Of a DNA stretch of 41,513 nt, positions 1 to 7,418 are shown in pieces. Positions within the stretch are counted from its first letter, which is position 1. Each line of letters opens with the position of its first letter. Position numbers and translations under genes: made by a program. Location of the stretch: the NCBI GenBank assembly GCA_900754795.1, contig CAAEEA010000006.1, positions 1 to 41,513 of the forward strand. The letters are read 5' to 3'. The notes under the pieces are model-generated. The model was not told the origin of the DNA. It was given only the letters and a program-made list of their open reading frames with translations, and made no database searches. This DNA comes from Clostridia bacterium (GTDB taxonomy: Bacteria > Bacillota > Clostridia > Peptostreptococcales > Anaerovoracaceae).

Positions 1-233
1 CTGGTGATTTCACCGTAAGCTTCAATGTAGTCGCCGGCATATGTAGGAGCCAGGAATTCTACGTTGTCATAGGCGCAGAACAGACCTTCGTCTCCGTCAT
101 ATTTGATCAGCAGTTCAGTGGCAACGTCGCCGAACAGATGAACCATATGAGCTCCGTCTACCAGATTTCCACCGTAATGAGCATCCTTTGCGGACATTCT
201 GAGTCTTAAAGTTGAAGTGATTTTCTCTTCCAT
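1..233 (-). CDS. kal: 3-aminobutyryl-CoA ammonia-lyase (Kal), N-terminal part
   Basis: The first 77 codons of a leftward gene cut by the window edge. The protein begins MEEKITSTLRLRMSAKDAHY and continues with GGNLVDGAHMVHLFGDVATE, the characteristic start of the small hotdog-fold Kal enzyme (about 126 aa in the family). Kal removes ammonia from 3-aminobutyryl-CoA to give crotonyl-CoA in lysine fermentation. The ATG at 231-233 follows AAGGAG about 8 nt upstream. It has its own -24/-12 promoter at 300-316 and diverges from the activator gene. kce, its usual partner, would lie off the left edge. The identification rests on recalled family sequence plus the kam/kdd neighbours. Confidence 0.9.
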   Translation of the reverse strand, partial: MEEKITSTLRLRMSAKDAHYGGNLVDGAHMVHLFGDVATELLIKYDGDEGLFCAYDNVEFLAPTYAGDYIEAYGEIT

Positions 234-299
234 TTTAATCGTCTCCTTTTTCTAAGATTGTAAACCAATCGTTCTTTTGAAAAATCCAGAATAATATAT

Positions 300-316
300 T
301 GCAAAATGCGTGCCAA
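300..316 (-). promoter_or_regulatory. sigma-54 (-24/-12) promoter of kal
   Basis: Read on the minus strand this is TTGGCACGCATTTTGCA, a full match to the -24 (GG) / -12 (GC) consensus TGGCAC-N5-TTGCA. The expected transcript start is near 289, giving a leader of about 55 nt before the kal ATG. An 18-bp inverted repeat, the presumed activator site, lies 29 bp upstream (345-362). Confidence 0.88.
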
Positions 317-344
317 TAGTTTAAGATTGAAATTACCAGATAAG

Positions 345-362
345 TGAACCGAAAAAGGTTCA
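345..362. promoter_or_regulatory. Probable activator-binding site (UAS copy 1)
   Basis: The sequence TGAACCGAAAAAGGTTCA is an inverted repeat of 6-bp arms around 6 nt. The same 18-bp design recurs at 2458-2475 and 2489-2506, giving the consensus TGAACCG-N4-CGGTTCA. It lies between the kal promoter and the start of the activator gene, just before that gene's ribosome site, so it could serve both activation of kal and autoregulation. Confidence 0.75.
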
Positions 363-385
363 TGCATATAAGGAGTGAACACAAA

Positions 386-2440
386 ATGTCAACACCATAC
401 GGTATCAGACGTGTGCTCGAACCAAAGCACGTGCTGCCCACGTCAGCATGGAAACTGGACAACAGCCGCAATATATATCCGGACGAACTGAAGGTTTCTA
501 TACAAAGGATACACCTTGAAGGAACAGGTTTCAAGCAGATTTGTACAGAATCTAACGATGATGAGAAAAAAATCCGTCAGGCGATCATAGATATAGTCAT
601 ACGCAGAGGCAAACTGCACAACCCGGTAACAGACACGGGAGGCCTTATTATGGGCAGAGTTGAAGAGATAGGGGCGGAGTATGACAACAGGCTTGGGCTC
701 AAAGTCGGGGACGCGGTGATATGCAATGCTTCAGCGGCTTCCATACCGCTGTATATAGAGGATATAACCGCGGTAAACAGAGCGTTCAACCAGATAGAAG
801 CCAACGGTTATGCCATAGTCCACAGTCTGATTCCCCTTGTCAAGACACAGGAAGATGTGCCGCTGGACATGCTGATGTTCGTATTCGACCAGTCAGGCAC
901 TCTTTACAGGCTTCATGAACTGATCGGAGATAAAAAAAGATTTCTTGTTGTTGGAAACAGTATGCTCACCAACCTGATATACGGCTATGTTATCAGGAGA
1001 ACCGCCGGCAAATCGGCGGAAATAACGTGTCTTCTGGATAAGCGTACAGGGATGAGATTTACCGGACGGGGCATAGACAGGCTGATCAGCATGGTGTTTA
1101 ACGAGATGAACTACCTTGACATACTGCGGCCCATGGAATGTATGCGCCAGCTTGACGCTGAATCATCCTTTGATCTTTCCATAAACTGCGCCGAAATACC
1201 CGGAGCGGAAACGATCAATATACTCGCGACCAAGCCAGGAGGCACGGTCATGTTTGCCAACCTTATCAACAATCTTAACATAGCCCTTTATATAACCGAA
1301 TCCATATCAAAGAATCTTGAAGTCAGAGGAGCGGAAGGATATCTGGAAAAATACGATCAGTTCGATGTGGATATAGTGAGAGAACTGGCGCCTTTCCTTG
1401 AAGACATGACCTTTACGGAAAGCGCGGCGGCGCAGGAAGACGAAGGGGATCCGCCTTACAACAGATCTCTCATGGAAACTACGTTGGCCGAAGACTTTGT
1501 CTGCCGCAGCAAGGCCATGTGGAAAGTGCTCGAAGACATCACGAAAGTGTCCCGGTACGACTGCAACGTGATCATATTCGGAGACACAGGCGTAGGCAAG
1601 GAAAAGGCCGCCAACATGATACAGAAAAACAGCAGCCGCAAAATGCAGGCTTTTGTAAAGATCAACTGCGGAGCTATCTCGCCGACGCTGATAGAATCGG
1701 AATTTTTCGGCTACGAAAAAGGGGCCTTCACAGGCGCTAACGCGGCCGGAAAAAAAGGATATTTTGAGCTTGCAAACAACGGCGTTATATTCCTTGACGA
1801 GATCGGAGAACTGCCGCTTGAAATGCAGGCGAAACTTCTCAGAGTCATTCAGGACGGCGAGTTTTACAGAGTGGGAGGCACGGTGCCCGTAAAGACCAAC
1901 GTGCGGATAATCTCCGCCACCAACAGAGACCTTGAAAAATATGTTGAAGAGGGCAGGTTCCGCCGGGACCTCTATTACCGCCTCAACGTGGTTCCCATAA
2001 GGATACCGAGTCTGGCGGAAAGGACGGAGGACATACCGGCGCTCATAAGCCATTTTCTGACTAAGTACGGGGAAAAGTTCGGTCTCAGGAGAGGCATCAC
2101 CGGCAGCGCCGTTGAATACCTTCAGCAGCAGCAGTGGCCCGGAAACATCAGGGAGCTTGAAAACACCGTGCAGAGACTGATGATCGCGGCTACCGGAGAG
2201 GATATAACTCTCATGGACGTTATGCGGGAGAGCCACGCCGAGCTTTTCGGAAATGTGATGACCGAAGAGGGAGAAACGCGGCAGCAGGAAGAGATAAACC
2301 TGCAGGAGGCTGTTGACGAATATGAAAAGAGTCTGATCAAATATGCCTGCGACAAATACGGTTCTACGAGAAAAGCCGCAAAAGCCATAGGGATCAGTCA
2401 GACTCAGCTCGTCAGAAAAAAGAAAAAATATCAGGTCTGA
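386..2440 (+). CDS. Sigma-54-dependent activator with Kdd-like sensor domain
   Basis: A 684-aa enhancer-binding protein, probably the regulator of lysine fermentation. Residues about 1-340 are homologous to the two Kdd enzymes encoded next door (compare YGIRRVLEPKHVLP with YGTHRVIKPKGVLP, and KLHNPVTDTGGLIMGRV with KHKNPWTGSGGMLIGKV). The enzyme's glycine-rich GGGGKSG nucleotide site is replaced by VGNSMLT, so the domain is probably a ligand sensor. Residues about 376-610 form the AAA+ domain with Walker A GDTGVGKE (399-406), the sigma-54 contact loop GAFTGA (446-451) and Walker B VIFLDEIGE. A Fis-type helix-turn-helix ends the protein (STRKAAKAIGISQTQLVRK). The ATG at 386 is chosen over 344 because AAGGAG at 370-375 fits it and 344 overlaps the operator. 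The ligand (a pathway diamine or keto acid) is inferred. Confidence 0.9.
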   Translation: MSTPYGIRRVLEPKHVLPTSAWKLDNSRNIYPDELKVSIQRIHLEGTGFKQICTESNDDEKKIRQAIIDIVIRRGKLHNPVTDTGGLIMGRVEEIGAEYDNRLGLKVGDAVICNASAASIPLYIEDITAVNRAFNQIEANGYAIVHSLIPLVKTQEDVPLDMLMFVFDQSGTLYRLHELIGDKKRFLVVGNSMLTNLIYGYVIRRTAGKSAEITCLLDKRTGMRFTGRGIDRLISMVFNEMNYLDILRPMECMRQLDAESSFDLSINCAEIPGAETINILATKPGGTVMFANLINNLNIALYITESISKNLEVRGAEGYLEKYDQFDVDIVRELAPFLEDMTFTESAAAQEDEGDPPYNRSLMETTLAEDFVCRSKAMWKVLEDITKVSRYDCNVIIFGDTGVGKEKAANMIQKNSSRKMQAFVKINCGAISPTLIESEFFGYEKGAFTGANAAGKKGYFELANNGVIFLDEIGELPLEMQAKLLRVIQDGEFYRVGGTVPVKTNVRIISATNRDLEKYVEEGRFRRDLYYRLNVVPIRIPSLAERTEDIPALISHFLTKYGEKFGLRRGITGSAVEYLQQQQWPGNIRELENTVQRLMIAATGEDITLMDVMRESHAELFGNVMTEEGETRQQEEINLQEAVDEYEKSLIKYACDKYGSTRKAAKAIGISQTQLVRKKKKYQV

Positions 2441-2457
2441 AGCGGCGCCCAAAGATA

Positions 2458-2475
2458 TGAACATAAATCGGTTCA
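2458..2475. promoter_or_regulatory. Probable activator-binding site (UAS copy 2)
   Basis: TGAACATAAATCGGTTCA has the right arm CGGTTCA exact and the left arm TGAAC intact relative to the copy at 345. It starts 31 bp before copy 3, close to three helical turns, so both would lie on one DNA face. It lies about 175 bp upstream of the kdd -24 element. Confidence 0.72.
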
Positions 2476-2488
2476 CAATATAAAGACG

Positions 2489-2506
2489 TGAAACGAAAAC
2501 GGTTCA
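2489..2506. promoter_or_regulatory. Probable activator-binding site (UAS copy 3)
   Basis: TGAAACGAAAACGGTTCA fits TGAACCG-N4-CGGTTCA with one mismatch. It lies about 130 bp upstream of the -24 element at 2634-2650, the usual enhancer distance for a sigma-54 activator. Confidence 0.75.
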
Positions 2507-2541
2507 AAAATTTCCGCAAGTCAGCGGGATAAAGCAAAGAA

Positions 2542-2562
2542 GCGGCTTCCGGGGAAAGCCGC
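2542..2562 (+). other. Small hairpin between UAS and kdd promoter
   Basis: GCGGCTT and AAGCCGC pair around a 7-nt loop. There is no T-run after it, so it is not a standard terminator. It may help end the activator transcript or shape the DNA between enhancer and promoter; no function can be assigned. Confidence 0.35.
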
Positions 2563-2633
2563 AAACCGCTGTCTTCAGTGAAAAGATGCGAAGACACAGT
2601 ACTGAAGACTTTTAAAAATCCGGCAAAGACAGC

Positions 2634-2650
2634 TTGGCATAATTATTGCT
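2634..2650 (+). promoter_or_regulatory. sigma-54 (-24/-12) promoter of kdd (copy 1)
   Basis: TTGGCATAATTATTGCT matches TGGCAY-N5-TTGCW. The predicted start near 2661 leaves a leader of about 43 nt before the ATG at 2704. Two UAS copies lie 130-175 bp upstream. Confidence 0.87.
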
Positions 2651-2703
2651 TCATGTATACATGGCTAAGAATTTGAACAGACAAGAAAAGGAGACAAAAG
2701 GTT

Positions 2704-3741
2704 ATGGAATTTAAAAAAGGTGATGTATACGGAACTCACAGAGTAATTAAGCCAAAGGGCGTGCTTCCGCAGCCGGCTGATGTCCTCGATAATACGATGG
2801 AAATATACGACAATGAAGTGCTCATTGACGTACACACTCTCAACATCGACTCGGCTTCGTTTACGGAGATAGAAAGAAGAGCGGGCGGTGATCTTGAAGA
2901 AATTGAAAAGATCATAATGAATATAGTGGAAACTACCGGCAAGCACAAGAATCCGTGGACAGGTTCCGGCGGAATGCTGATCGGTAAAGTTGCCGAAGTC
3001 GGCCCGAACTATGAAGGCGAACTCAAAAAGGGAGATAAGATAGCGACTCTCGTATCCCTGTCCCTTACACCTCTGAAGATTGACAAAATCATTGAGATCA
3101 GACCTGACATCGACCAGGTTGACATCAAGGGTCAGGCCATCCTCTTCCAGAGCGGCATTTACGCCAAGCTGCCGAAAGATATACCGCAGACGCTGGCGCT
3201 TTCCGTGCTGGACGTGGCGGGAGCTCCGGCTCAGACAGCGAGAATCTGCAAGCCGGGAGATACAGTCGTAGTAATGGGAGGCGGCGGAAAGTCAGGCATC
3301 CTCTGCTGCTGGCAGGCTAAAAAACAGGTCGGAGTAAACGGTCATGTCATATGTGTTGACGGGTTCAAAAAATCGATCAACAGAGCCATGTCCGTGGGAG
3401 TGGCTGACGAATATCTGGTTGTCAACGCTACCGACGCCGTTACCATGTATGAAGAGATATACGAAGCCACAGAAGGAGAAATGGCCGACGTGGTAATAAA
3501 CGTTGTAAATATACCTAATACAGAAATGGCTTCTATCATGGCCGCCAAAAATGACGGTCTCGTATACTTCTTCTCCATGGCCACCAGCTTTACCAAAGCG
3601 GCTCTCGGAGCTGAAGGAGTCGGCAAGGATGTTACCATGCTTATCGGCAACGGATATACCAAAGGCCACGCCAACGTAGCGCTTCAGATTCTCAGAGAGG
3701 ATGAGAGAATAAGGAATCTCTTCGCTCAGCTCTACGCGTAA
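2704..3741 (+). CDS. kdd: L-erythro-3,5-diaminohexanoate dehydrogenase, copy 1
   Basis: A 345-aa NAD-dependent dehydrogenase that oxidises and deaminates 3,5-diaminohexanoate to 3-keto-5-aminohexanoate in lysine fermentation. The length matches the Kdd family. Visible features are the start YGTHRVIKPKGVLPQPADV, the segment KHKNPWTGSGGMLIGKVAEV and the nucleotide-binding stretch VVVMGGGGKSGILC. The start has AAGGAG at 2688-2693. It lies directly behind a sigma-54 promoter with two operators, so it is probably induced. Its codon use (many ATA) resembles the activator gene, unlike the ATC/CTG-rich copy 2 that follows. An untranslated gap of 218 bp separates the two copies, so copy 2 may have its own promoter. 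Confidence 0.9.
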   Translation: MEFKKGDVYGTHRVIKPKGVLPQPADVLDNTMEIYDNEVLIDVHTLNIDSASFTEIERRAGGDLEEIEKIIMNIVETTGKHKNPWTGSGGMLIGKVAEVGPNYEGELKKGDKIATLVSLSLTPLKIDKIIEIRPDIDQVDIKGQAILFQSGIYAKLPKDIPQTLALSVLDVAGAPAQTARICKPGDTVVVMGGGGKSGILCCWQAKKQVGVNGHVICVDGFKKSINRAMSVGVADEYLVVNATDAVTMYEEIYEATEGEMADVVINVVNIPNTEMASIMAAKNDGLVYFFSMATSFTKAALGAEGVGKDVTMLIGNGYTKGHANVALQILREDERIRNLFAQLYA

Positions 3742-3821
3742 AAGCGGGACTGATCCTTGAAAAGGGGATCCCGGGAAGAAAGAGGATGTTGTATATGCAT
3801 GTATTTTGTATTCTTGCATAA

Positions 3822-3876
3822 TTGACGCGCATTTTATATTTTTGCTATGGAAATTTACAGATTAGTGATATATAAT
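3822..3876 (+). promoter_or_regulatory. Possible promoter region of kdd copy 2
   Basis: The 218-bp gap between the two kdd genes is AT-rich and holds a TTGACG (3822-3827) and a TATAAT (3871-3876), but these are 43 bp apart and do not form one promoter. Each would need a poor partner. No -24/-12 match is visible. A separate start for copy 2 is plausible but unproven. Confidence 0.3.
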
Positions 3877-3959
3877 TAACACGGTAAGTTATGTCCAAAG
3901 CCGGATCCGGCGGCGGGCGTAAATAAATTTTATAAAAATTTTCGAGGAGGAAAAAAGAT

Positions 3960-5033
3960 ATGGCTTTTAAACATGGAGATCCGTACGGCACTCACAGAGT
4001 AATCTCACCTAAGGGAGTTTTACCACAGCCTGCGGACGTTATCGACAACACTATGGAGATTTATGACAACGAAGTTCTGATCGACGTCAAGACTCTGAAC
4101 ATCGACTCCGCTTCTTTCACAGAGATCGTAAGAAGATCCTGCGACGGCAAGAAGCCTGCCGACATCGAGAACTCTCCTGAAGATCAGGAAAAAGTTAAGA
4201 AGACCATGCTGGACATCGTTGCCAAAGCAGGTAAGCACAAGAATCCTTGGACAGGTTCCGGCGGAATGCTGATCGGTACCGTTAAGGAGATCGGACCTGC
4301 TTACGTTGGAGATCTGAAAGTAGGCGACAAGATCGCTACTCTCGTTTCTCTTTCCCTTACTCCGCTGGTAATCGACGAGATCATCGAAATGAGACCTGCT
4401 ATCGACCAGGTTGACATCAAGGGTCAGGCTATCCTGTTCCAGAGCGGCATTTACGCTGTTCTTCCTGATGACATGCCTGAAGGTCTTGCTCTTTCGGCAC
4501 TGGACGTAGCCGGAGCTCCTGCTCAGGCTGCCAAACTGGTTCAGTCCGGAATGAAAGTTCTGATCATCGGCGGCGGCGGAAAATCCGGCCTGCTCTGCCT
4601 GTATGAGGCTAAGAAGAGAGCCGGCGTTACCGGTCTGGTTGTATGCGCTGCCGGATCACAGAAATCCGAAGACAGAGCAAGAAAACTTGACCTGGCTGAC
4701 GAATACTTCCATCTTGACGCTACCGACGCTGTCGCCATGTACAACAAGGCTATGGAACTGACTGACGGCGAACTGTTTGACCTGGTTATCAACTGTGTAA
4801 ACATCGAGAATACCGAAATGGCTTCCATCCTCTCCTGCAAGGACGACGGAACCGTTTACTTCTTCTCCATGGCTACCAGCTTCACCAAGGCCGCTCTGGG
4901 AGCAGAGGGCGTAGGCAAAGATGTCAACATGATCATCGGAAACGGCTACACCAAGGGTCATGCCGCTATCACTCTCCAGGTACTCAGAGAGCACGAAGGC
5001 CTCAGAAACCTGTTCCAGGAGATGTACGCTTAA
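3960..5033 (+). CDS. kdd: L-erythro-3,5-diaminohexanoate dehydrogenase, copy 2
   Basis: A 357-aa paralogue of the preceding gene, nearly collinear with it, with a short insertion near residues 60-75 (CDGKKPADIENSPEDQ) and the same GGGGKSG nucleotide site (VLIIGGGGKSGLLC). The reaction should be the same NAD-dependent oxidative deamination. Codons are strongly biased to ATC, CTG, GCT and CCT, as in kamA, kamD, kamE and the CoA-transferase genes, which suggests high expression. A strong GAGGAGG site precedes the ATG. kamA follows after 30 bp, so this copy belongs to the main kam operon, while copy 1 sits at the sigma-54 promoter. Confidence 0.9.
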   Translation: MAFKHGDPYGTHRVISPKGVLPQPADVIDNTMEIYDNEVLIDVKTLNIDSASFTEIVRRSCDGKKPADIENSPEDQEKVKKTMLDIVAKAGKHKNPWTGSGGMLIGTVKEIGPAYVGDLKVGDKIATLVSLSLTPLVIDEIIEMRPAIDQVDIKGQAILFQSGIYAVLPDDMPEGLALSALDVAGAPAQAAKLVQSGMKVLIIGGGGKSGLLCLYEAKKRAGVTGLVVCAAGSQKSEDRARKLDLADEYFHLDATDAVAMYNKAMELTDGELFDLVINCVNIENTEMASILSCKDDGTVYFFSMATSFTKAALGAEGVGKDVNMIIGNGYTKGHAAITLQVLREHEGLRNLFQEMYA

Positions 5034-5063
5034 TCAAAAATCAGAAAATCAAAGGAGATTATA

Positions 5064-6326
5064 ATGGCTATTAGAAATTGGAAAGACATTCCTCTGTTCA
5101 AAGACGTTACCGACGAGCAGTGGAATGACTGGCACTGGCAGGTTGAGCACAGACTGACGACTGTAGAAGAGATCGCTCAGGTGGTTAACCTGTCAGATCA
5201 GGAAAAAGCAGATATCGAAAAAGTTATGGGCGGCTTCAGAGTAGGTATCACTCCTTACTATGCTTCCCTGATGGATCCGGACGATCCGAGAGATCCGGTA
5301 AGAATGCAGGCTGTTCCGACTCTGGCAGAAATGCACAGATCAGCTGCCGACGACCTTGACCCTCTTCATGAGGACGCGGACTCCCCGGCGCCTGGACTTA
5401 CCCACAGATATCCGGACAGAGTGCTGTTCCTGATCACTGACCAGTGCTCAATGTACTGCAGACACTGCACCAGAAGAAGACTGGCCGGCGAAACTGACGG
5501 TTCAAGATCAAGAGAAGACATCGACGCATGTATCGATTATATCAGAAGAACTCCGCAGGTAAGAGACGTACTGCTCTCCGGCGGCGACTGCCTGCTTGTT
5601 GAAGACGATACTCTGGAATACATCATCAGCGAGCTGAGAAAGATCGACCATGTTGAAATCGTAAGACTCGGATCCAGAACTCCTGTAGTTATGCCGATGA
5701 GAATTACCGACAACCTGGTAAACATGCTGAAGAAGTATCATCCTATCTGGCTGAACACTCACTTCAACCATCCTAAGGAAATGACTCCGGACGCCATGGA
5801 AGCATGCAGAAAACTTGCTGACGCCGGTATCCCTCTCGGAAACCAGTCCGTACTGCTCAGAGGAGTAAACGACTGCAAGCATATCATGAGAGACCTGGTT
5901 CAGATCCTGGTAAAGAACAGAGTAAGACCTTACTACATCTACATCTGCGACCTGTCCATGGGTATTGAACATTTCAGAACTCCGGTTTCAAAGGGTATCG
6001 AGATTATCGAAGGACTCAGAGGACATACTTCCGGATATGCCGTGCCTACTTTTGTAGTAGACGCTCCTGGCGGCGGCGGAAAGACTCCTGTAATGCCTCA
6101 GTACATCATTTCTCAGACTCCGCACAAGGTTATCCTGAGAAACTACGAGGGCGTTATCACCACTTACACCGAGCCTTCACTGCCTGAACTTCCTTGCACC
6201 TGCGACTACTGCACCGGCAAGAAGACTTACAAGTATCAGGGTGTATCCGCTCTGGGCGAAGGTCCTGAGATCAGATACATGGAGCCGAGCAACCTGGCAA
6301 GACACGAGAGAAACAAACACGAATAG
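5064..6326 (+). CDS. kamA: Lysine 2,3-aminomutase
   Basis: A 420-aa radical SAM/PLP enzyme converting L-lysine to L-beta-lysine, the first step of the pathway. The cluster-binding motif CSMYCRHC gives Cys128, Cys132 and Cys135. The PLP lysine is Lys340 in PGGGGKTPVMP. Substrate-binding aspartates are expected in YICDLSMG and VVDAPGG. The C-terminal CTCDYC matches the zinc-binding cysteines of the clostridial enzyme. Length and motifs are full. It is 30 bp after kdd copy 2, with AAAGGAG before the ATG, and shows the strongest codon bias of the region. A stable hairpin follows the stop codon. Confidence 0.97.
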   Translation: MAIRNWKDIPLFKDVTDEQWNDWHWQVEHRLTTVEEIAQVVNLSDQEKADIEKVMGGFRVGITPYYASLMDPDDPRDPVRMQAVPTLAEMHRSAADDLDPLHEDADSPAPGLTHRYPDRVLFLITDQCSMYCRHCTRRRLAGETDGSRSREDIDACIDYIRRTPQVRDVLLSGGDCLLVEDDTLEYIISELRKIDHVEIVRLGSRTPVVMPMRITDNLVNMLKKYHPIWLNTHFNHPKEMTPDAMEACRKLADAGIPLGNQSVLLRGVNDCKHIMRDLVQILVKNRVRPYYIYICDLSMGIEHFRTPVSKGIEIIEGLRGHTSGYAVPTFVVDAPGGGGKTPVMPQYIISQTPHKVILRNYEGVITTYTEPSLPELPCTCDYCTGKKTYKYQGVSALGEGPEIRYMEPSNLARHERNKHE

Positions 6327-6347
6327 AAATATTCAGCAACATCACCC

Positions 6348-6373
6348 GAGGGGAGGCCGTAAGGCCTCCTCTT
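6348..6373 (+). other. Intercistronic hairpin between kamA and kamB
   Basis: GAGGGGAGGCC pairs with GGCCTCCTCTT around a GTAA (GNRA-type) tetraloop: 11 pairs including two G-U. There is no T-run, so it is not an intrinsic terminator. It lies where codon use drops from strongly biased (kamA) to ordinary (kamB), and may protect the upstream mRNA or be a processing site. Confidence 0.6.
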
Positions 6374-6395
6374 GGAAAGAAAGAGGATATTAACT

Positions 6396-7415
6396 ATGGG
6401 CCTGCTTTACGACCTGTCAACAAAATATAAGACCATTTCAATAGTGGGAATGGCCAAAAACGCCGGAAAGACCACAGCGCTTAATTATCTCATAGAAGAA
6501 GCCATGGACGAAGGCGTTACCCTGGGAATCACCTCAACGGGAAGAGACGGTGAGACACAGGATCTGGTGACAGGCACGGAAAAGCCGAGAGTATATCTCG
6601 ATCAGGATACGATAGTGGCTGTGCCGACCCTCCTGTACGATATGGCAGACGCGGGTCTTGAAGTAATAAAAAAGACCAGATATTCCACAGCGATCGGCGA
6701 ACTGCTCATATGCCGCGTAAGAGAGGCGGGCTACGTACAGGTCGCCGGACCGGTAATCAACGCCGAGCAGAAGATGCTCTGCCGCGATATGCTGGATCTG
6801 GGATGCCGCCTTATTCTGATAGACGGAGCTATTGACAGAAAATCCATAGCTTCACCTGACACTTCCGATGCCATAATACTGTCAACGGGAGCGGTACTTT
6901 CAAGAAAACTCAACAAAGTCGTAGAAGAAACGGCGCATGTCGTAAATCTCTACAGGACGCCGGAACTTGAAGACGGCGCCGTCAGAAATTCAATAGAAAA
7001 AAATAACCACGACAACAAGATCATGCTCGTCAGCGGAGAAGGAAAAGTCAAAAAGCTTGACCTGACTACAGGTCTTGGAGCTTCAAAGGACATTAACGGA
7101 GCCATTGACGAAGACACGAGATTCATATATATTCCGGGCGCTTTTACAAACAGCGTCATAGCGGACATAAGCCTGAAAAATCTCAAACAGGCGCGGTTCG
7201 TGCTCAAAGATCCGACGAAGATATTTATAAGCGCGATGGACTGGGGACGGCTCAGAAAAAAAGGATTCAGAGTCAGCGTCCTCAAAAACATAGAGATAGC
7301 GGCGATTACGGTGAATCCATGGTCGCCCGCCGGATATGCTTTTGACAACAGATTCCTGCTGGAGGAAATGCAGAAAGCGATACCGGACATACCGATCGTA
7401 GATGTAAGGATGTAG
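6396..7415 (+). CDS. kamB: KamB, P-loop protein of the lysine aminomutase cluster
   Basis: A 339-aa protein with an N-terminal Walker A motif, GMAKNAGKT (residues 18-26). It matches the KamB protein found beside kamA-kamC-kamD-kamE in lysine fermenters. KamB and KamC have been proposed to help maintain or reactivate the B12-dependent 5,6-aminomutase; that role is not visible in the sequence. The ATG at 6396 is preferred because AGAGG lies about 10 nt upstream; an upstream TTG at 6372 would overlap the hairpin. It ends 3 nt before kamC. Codon use is ordinary (many ATA), suggesting less product than the catalytic subunits. Confidence 0.8.
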   Translation: MGLLYDLSTKYKTISIVGMAKNAGKTTALNYLIEEAMDEGVTLGITSTGRDGETQDLVTGTEKPRVYLDQDTIVAVPTLLYDMADAGLEVIKKTRYSTAIGELLICRVREAGYVQVAGPVINAEQKMLCRDMLDLGCRLILIDGAIDRKSIASPDTSDAIILSTGAVLSRKLNKVVEETAHVVNLYRTPELEDGAVRNSIEKNNHDNKIMLVSGEGKVKKLDLTTGLGASKDINGAIDEDTRFIYIPGAFTNSVIADISLKNLKQARFVLKDPTKIFISAMDWGRLRKKGFRVSVLKNIEIAAITVNPWSPAGYAFDNRFLLEEMQKAIPDIPIVDVRM

Positions 7416-7418
7416 TTT

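Noticed and set aside
1307..2476. Long open frame (389 codons) on the minus strand opposite the Kdd-like activator
   Set aside because: It is the antisense shadow of the activator's AAA+ and helix-turn-helix region, with no ribosome site or recognisable domain.
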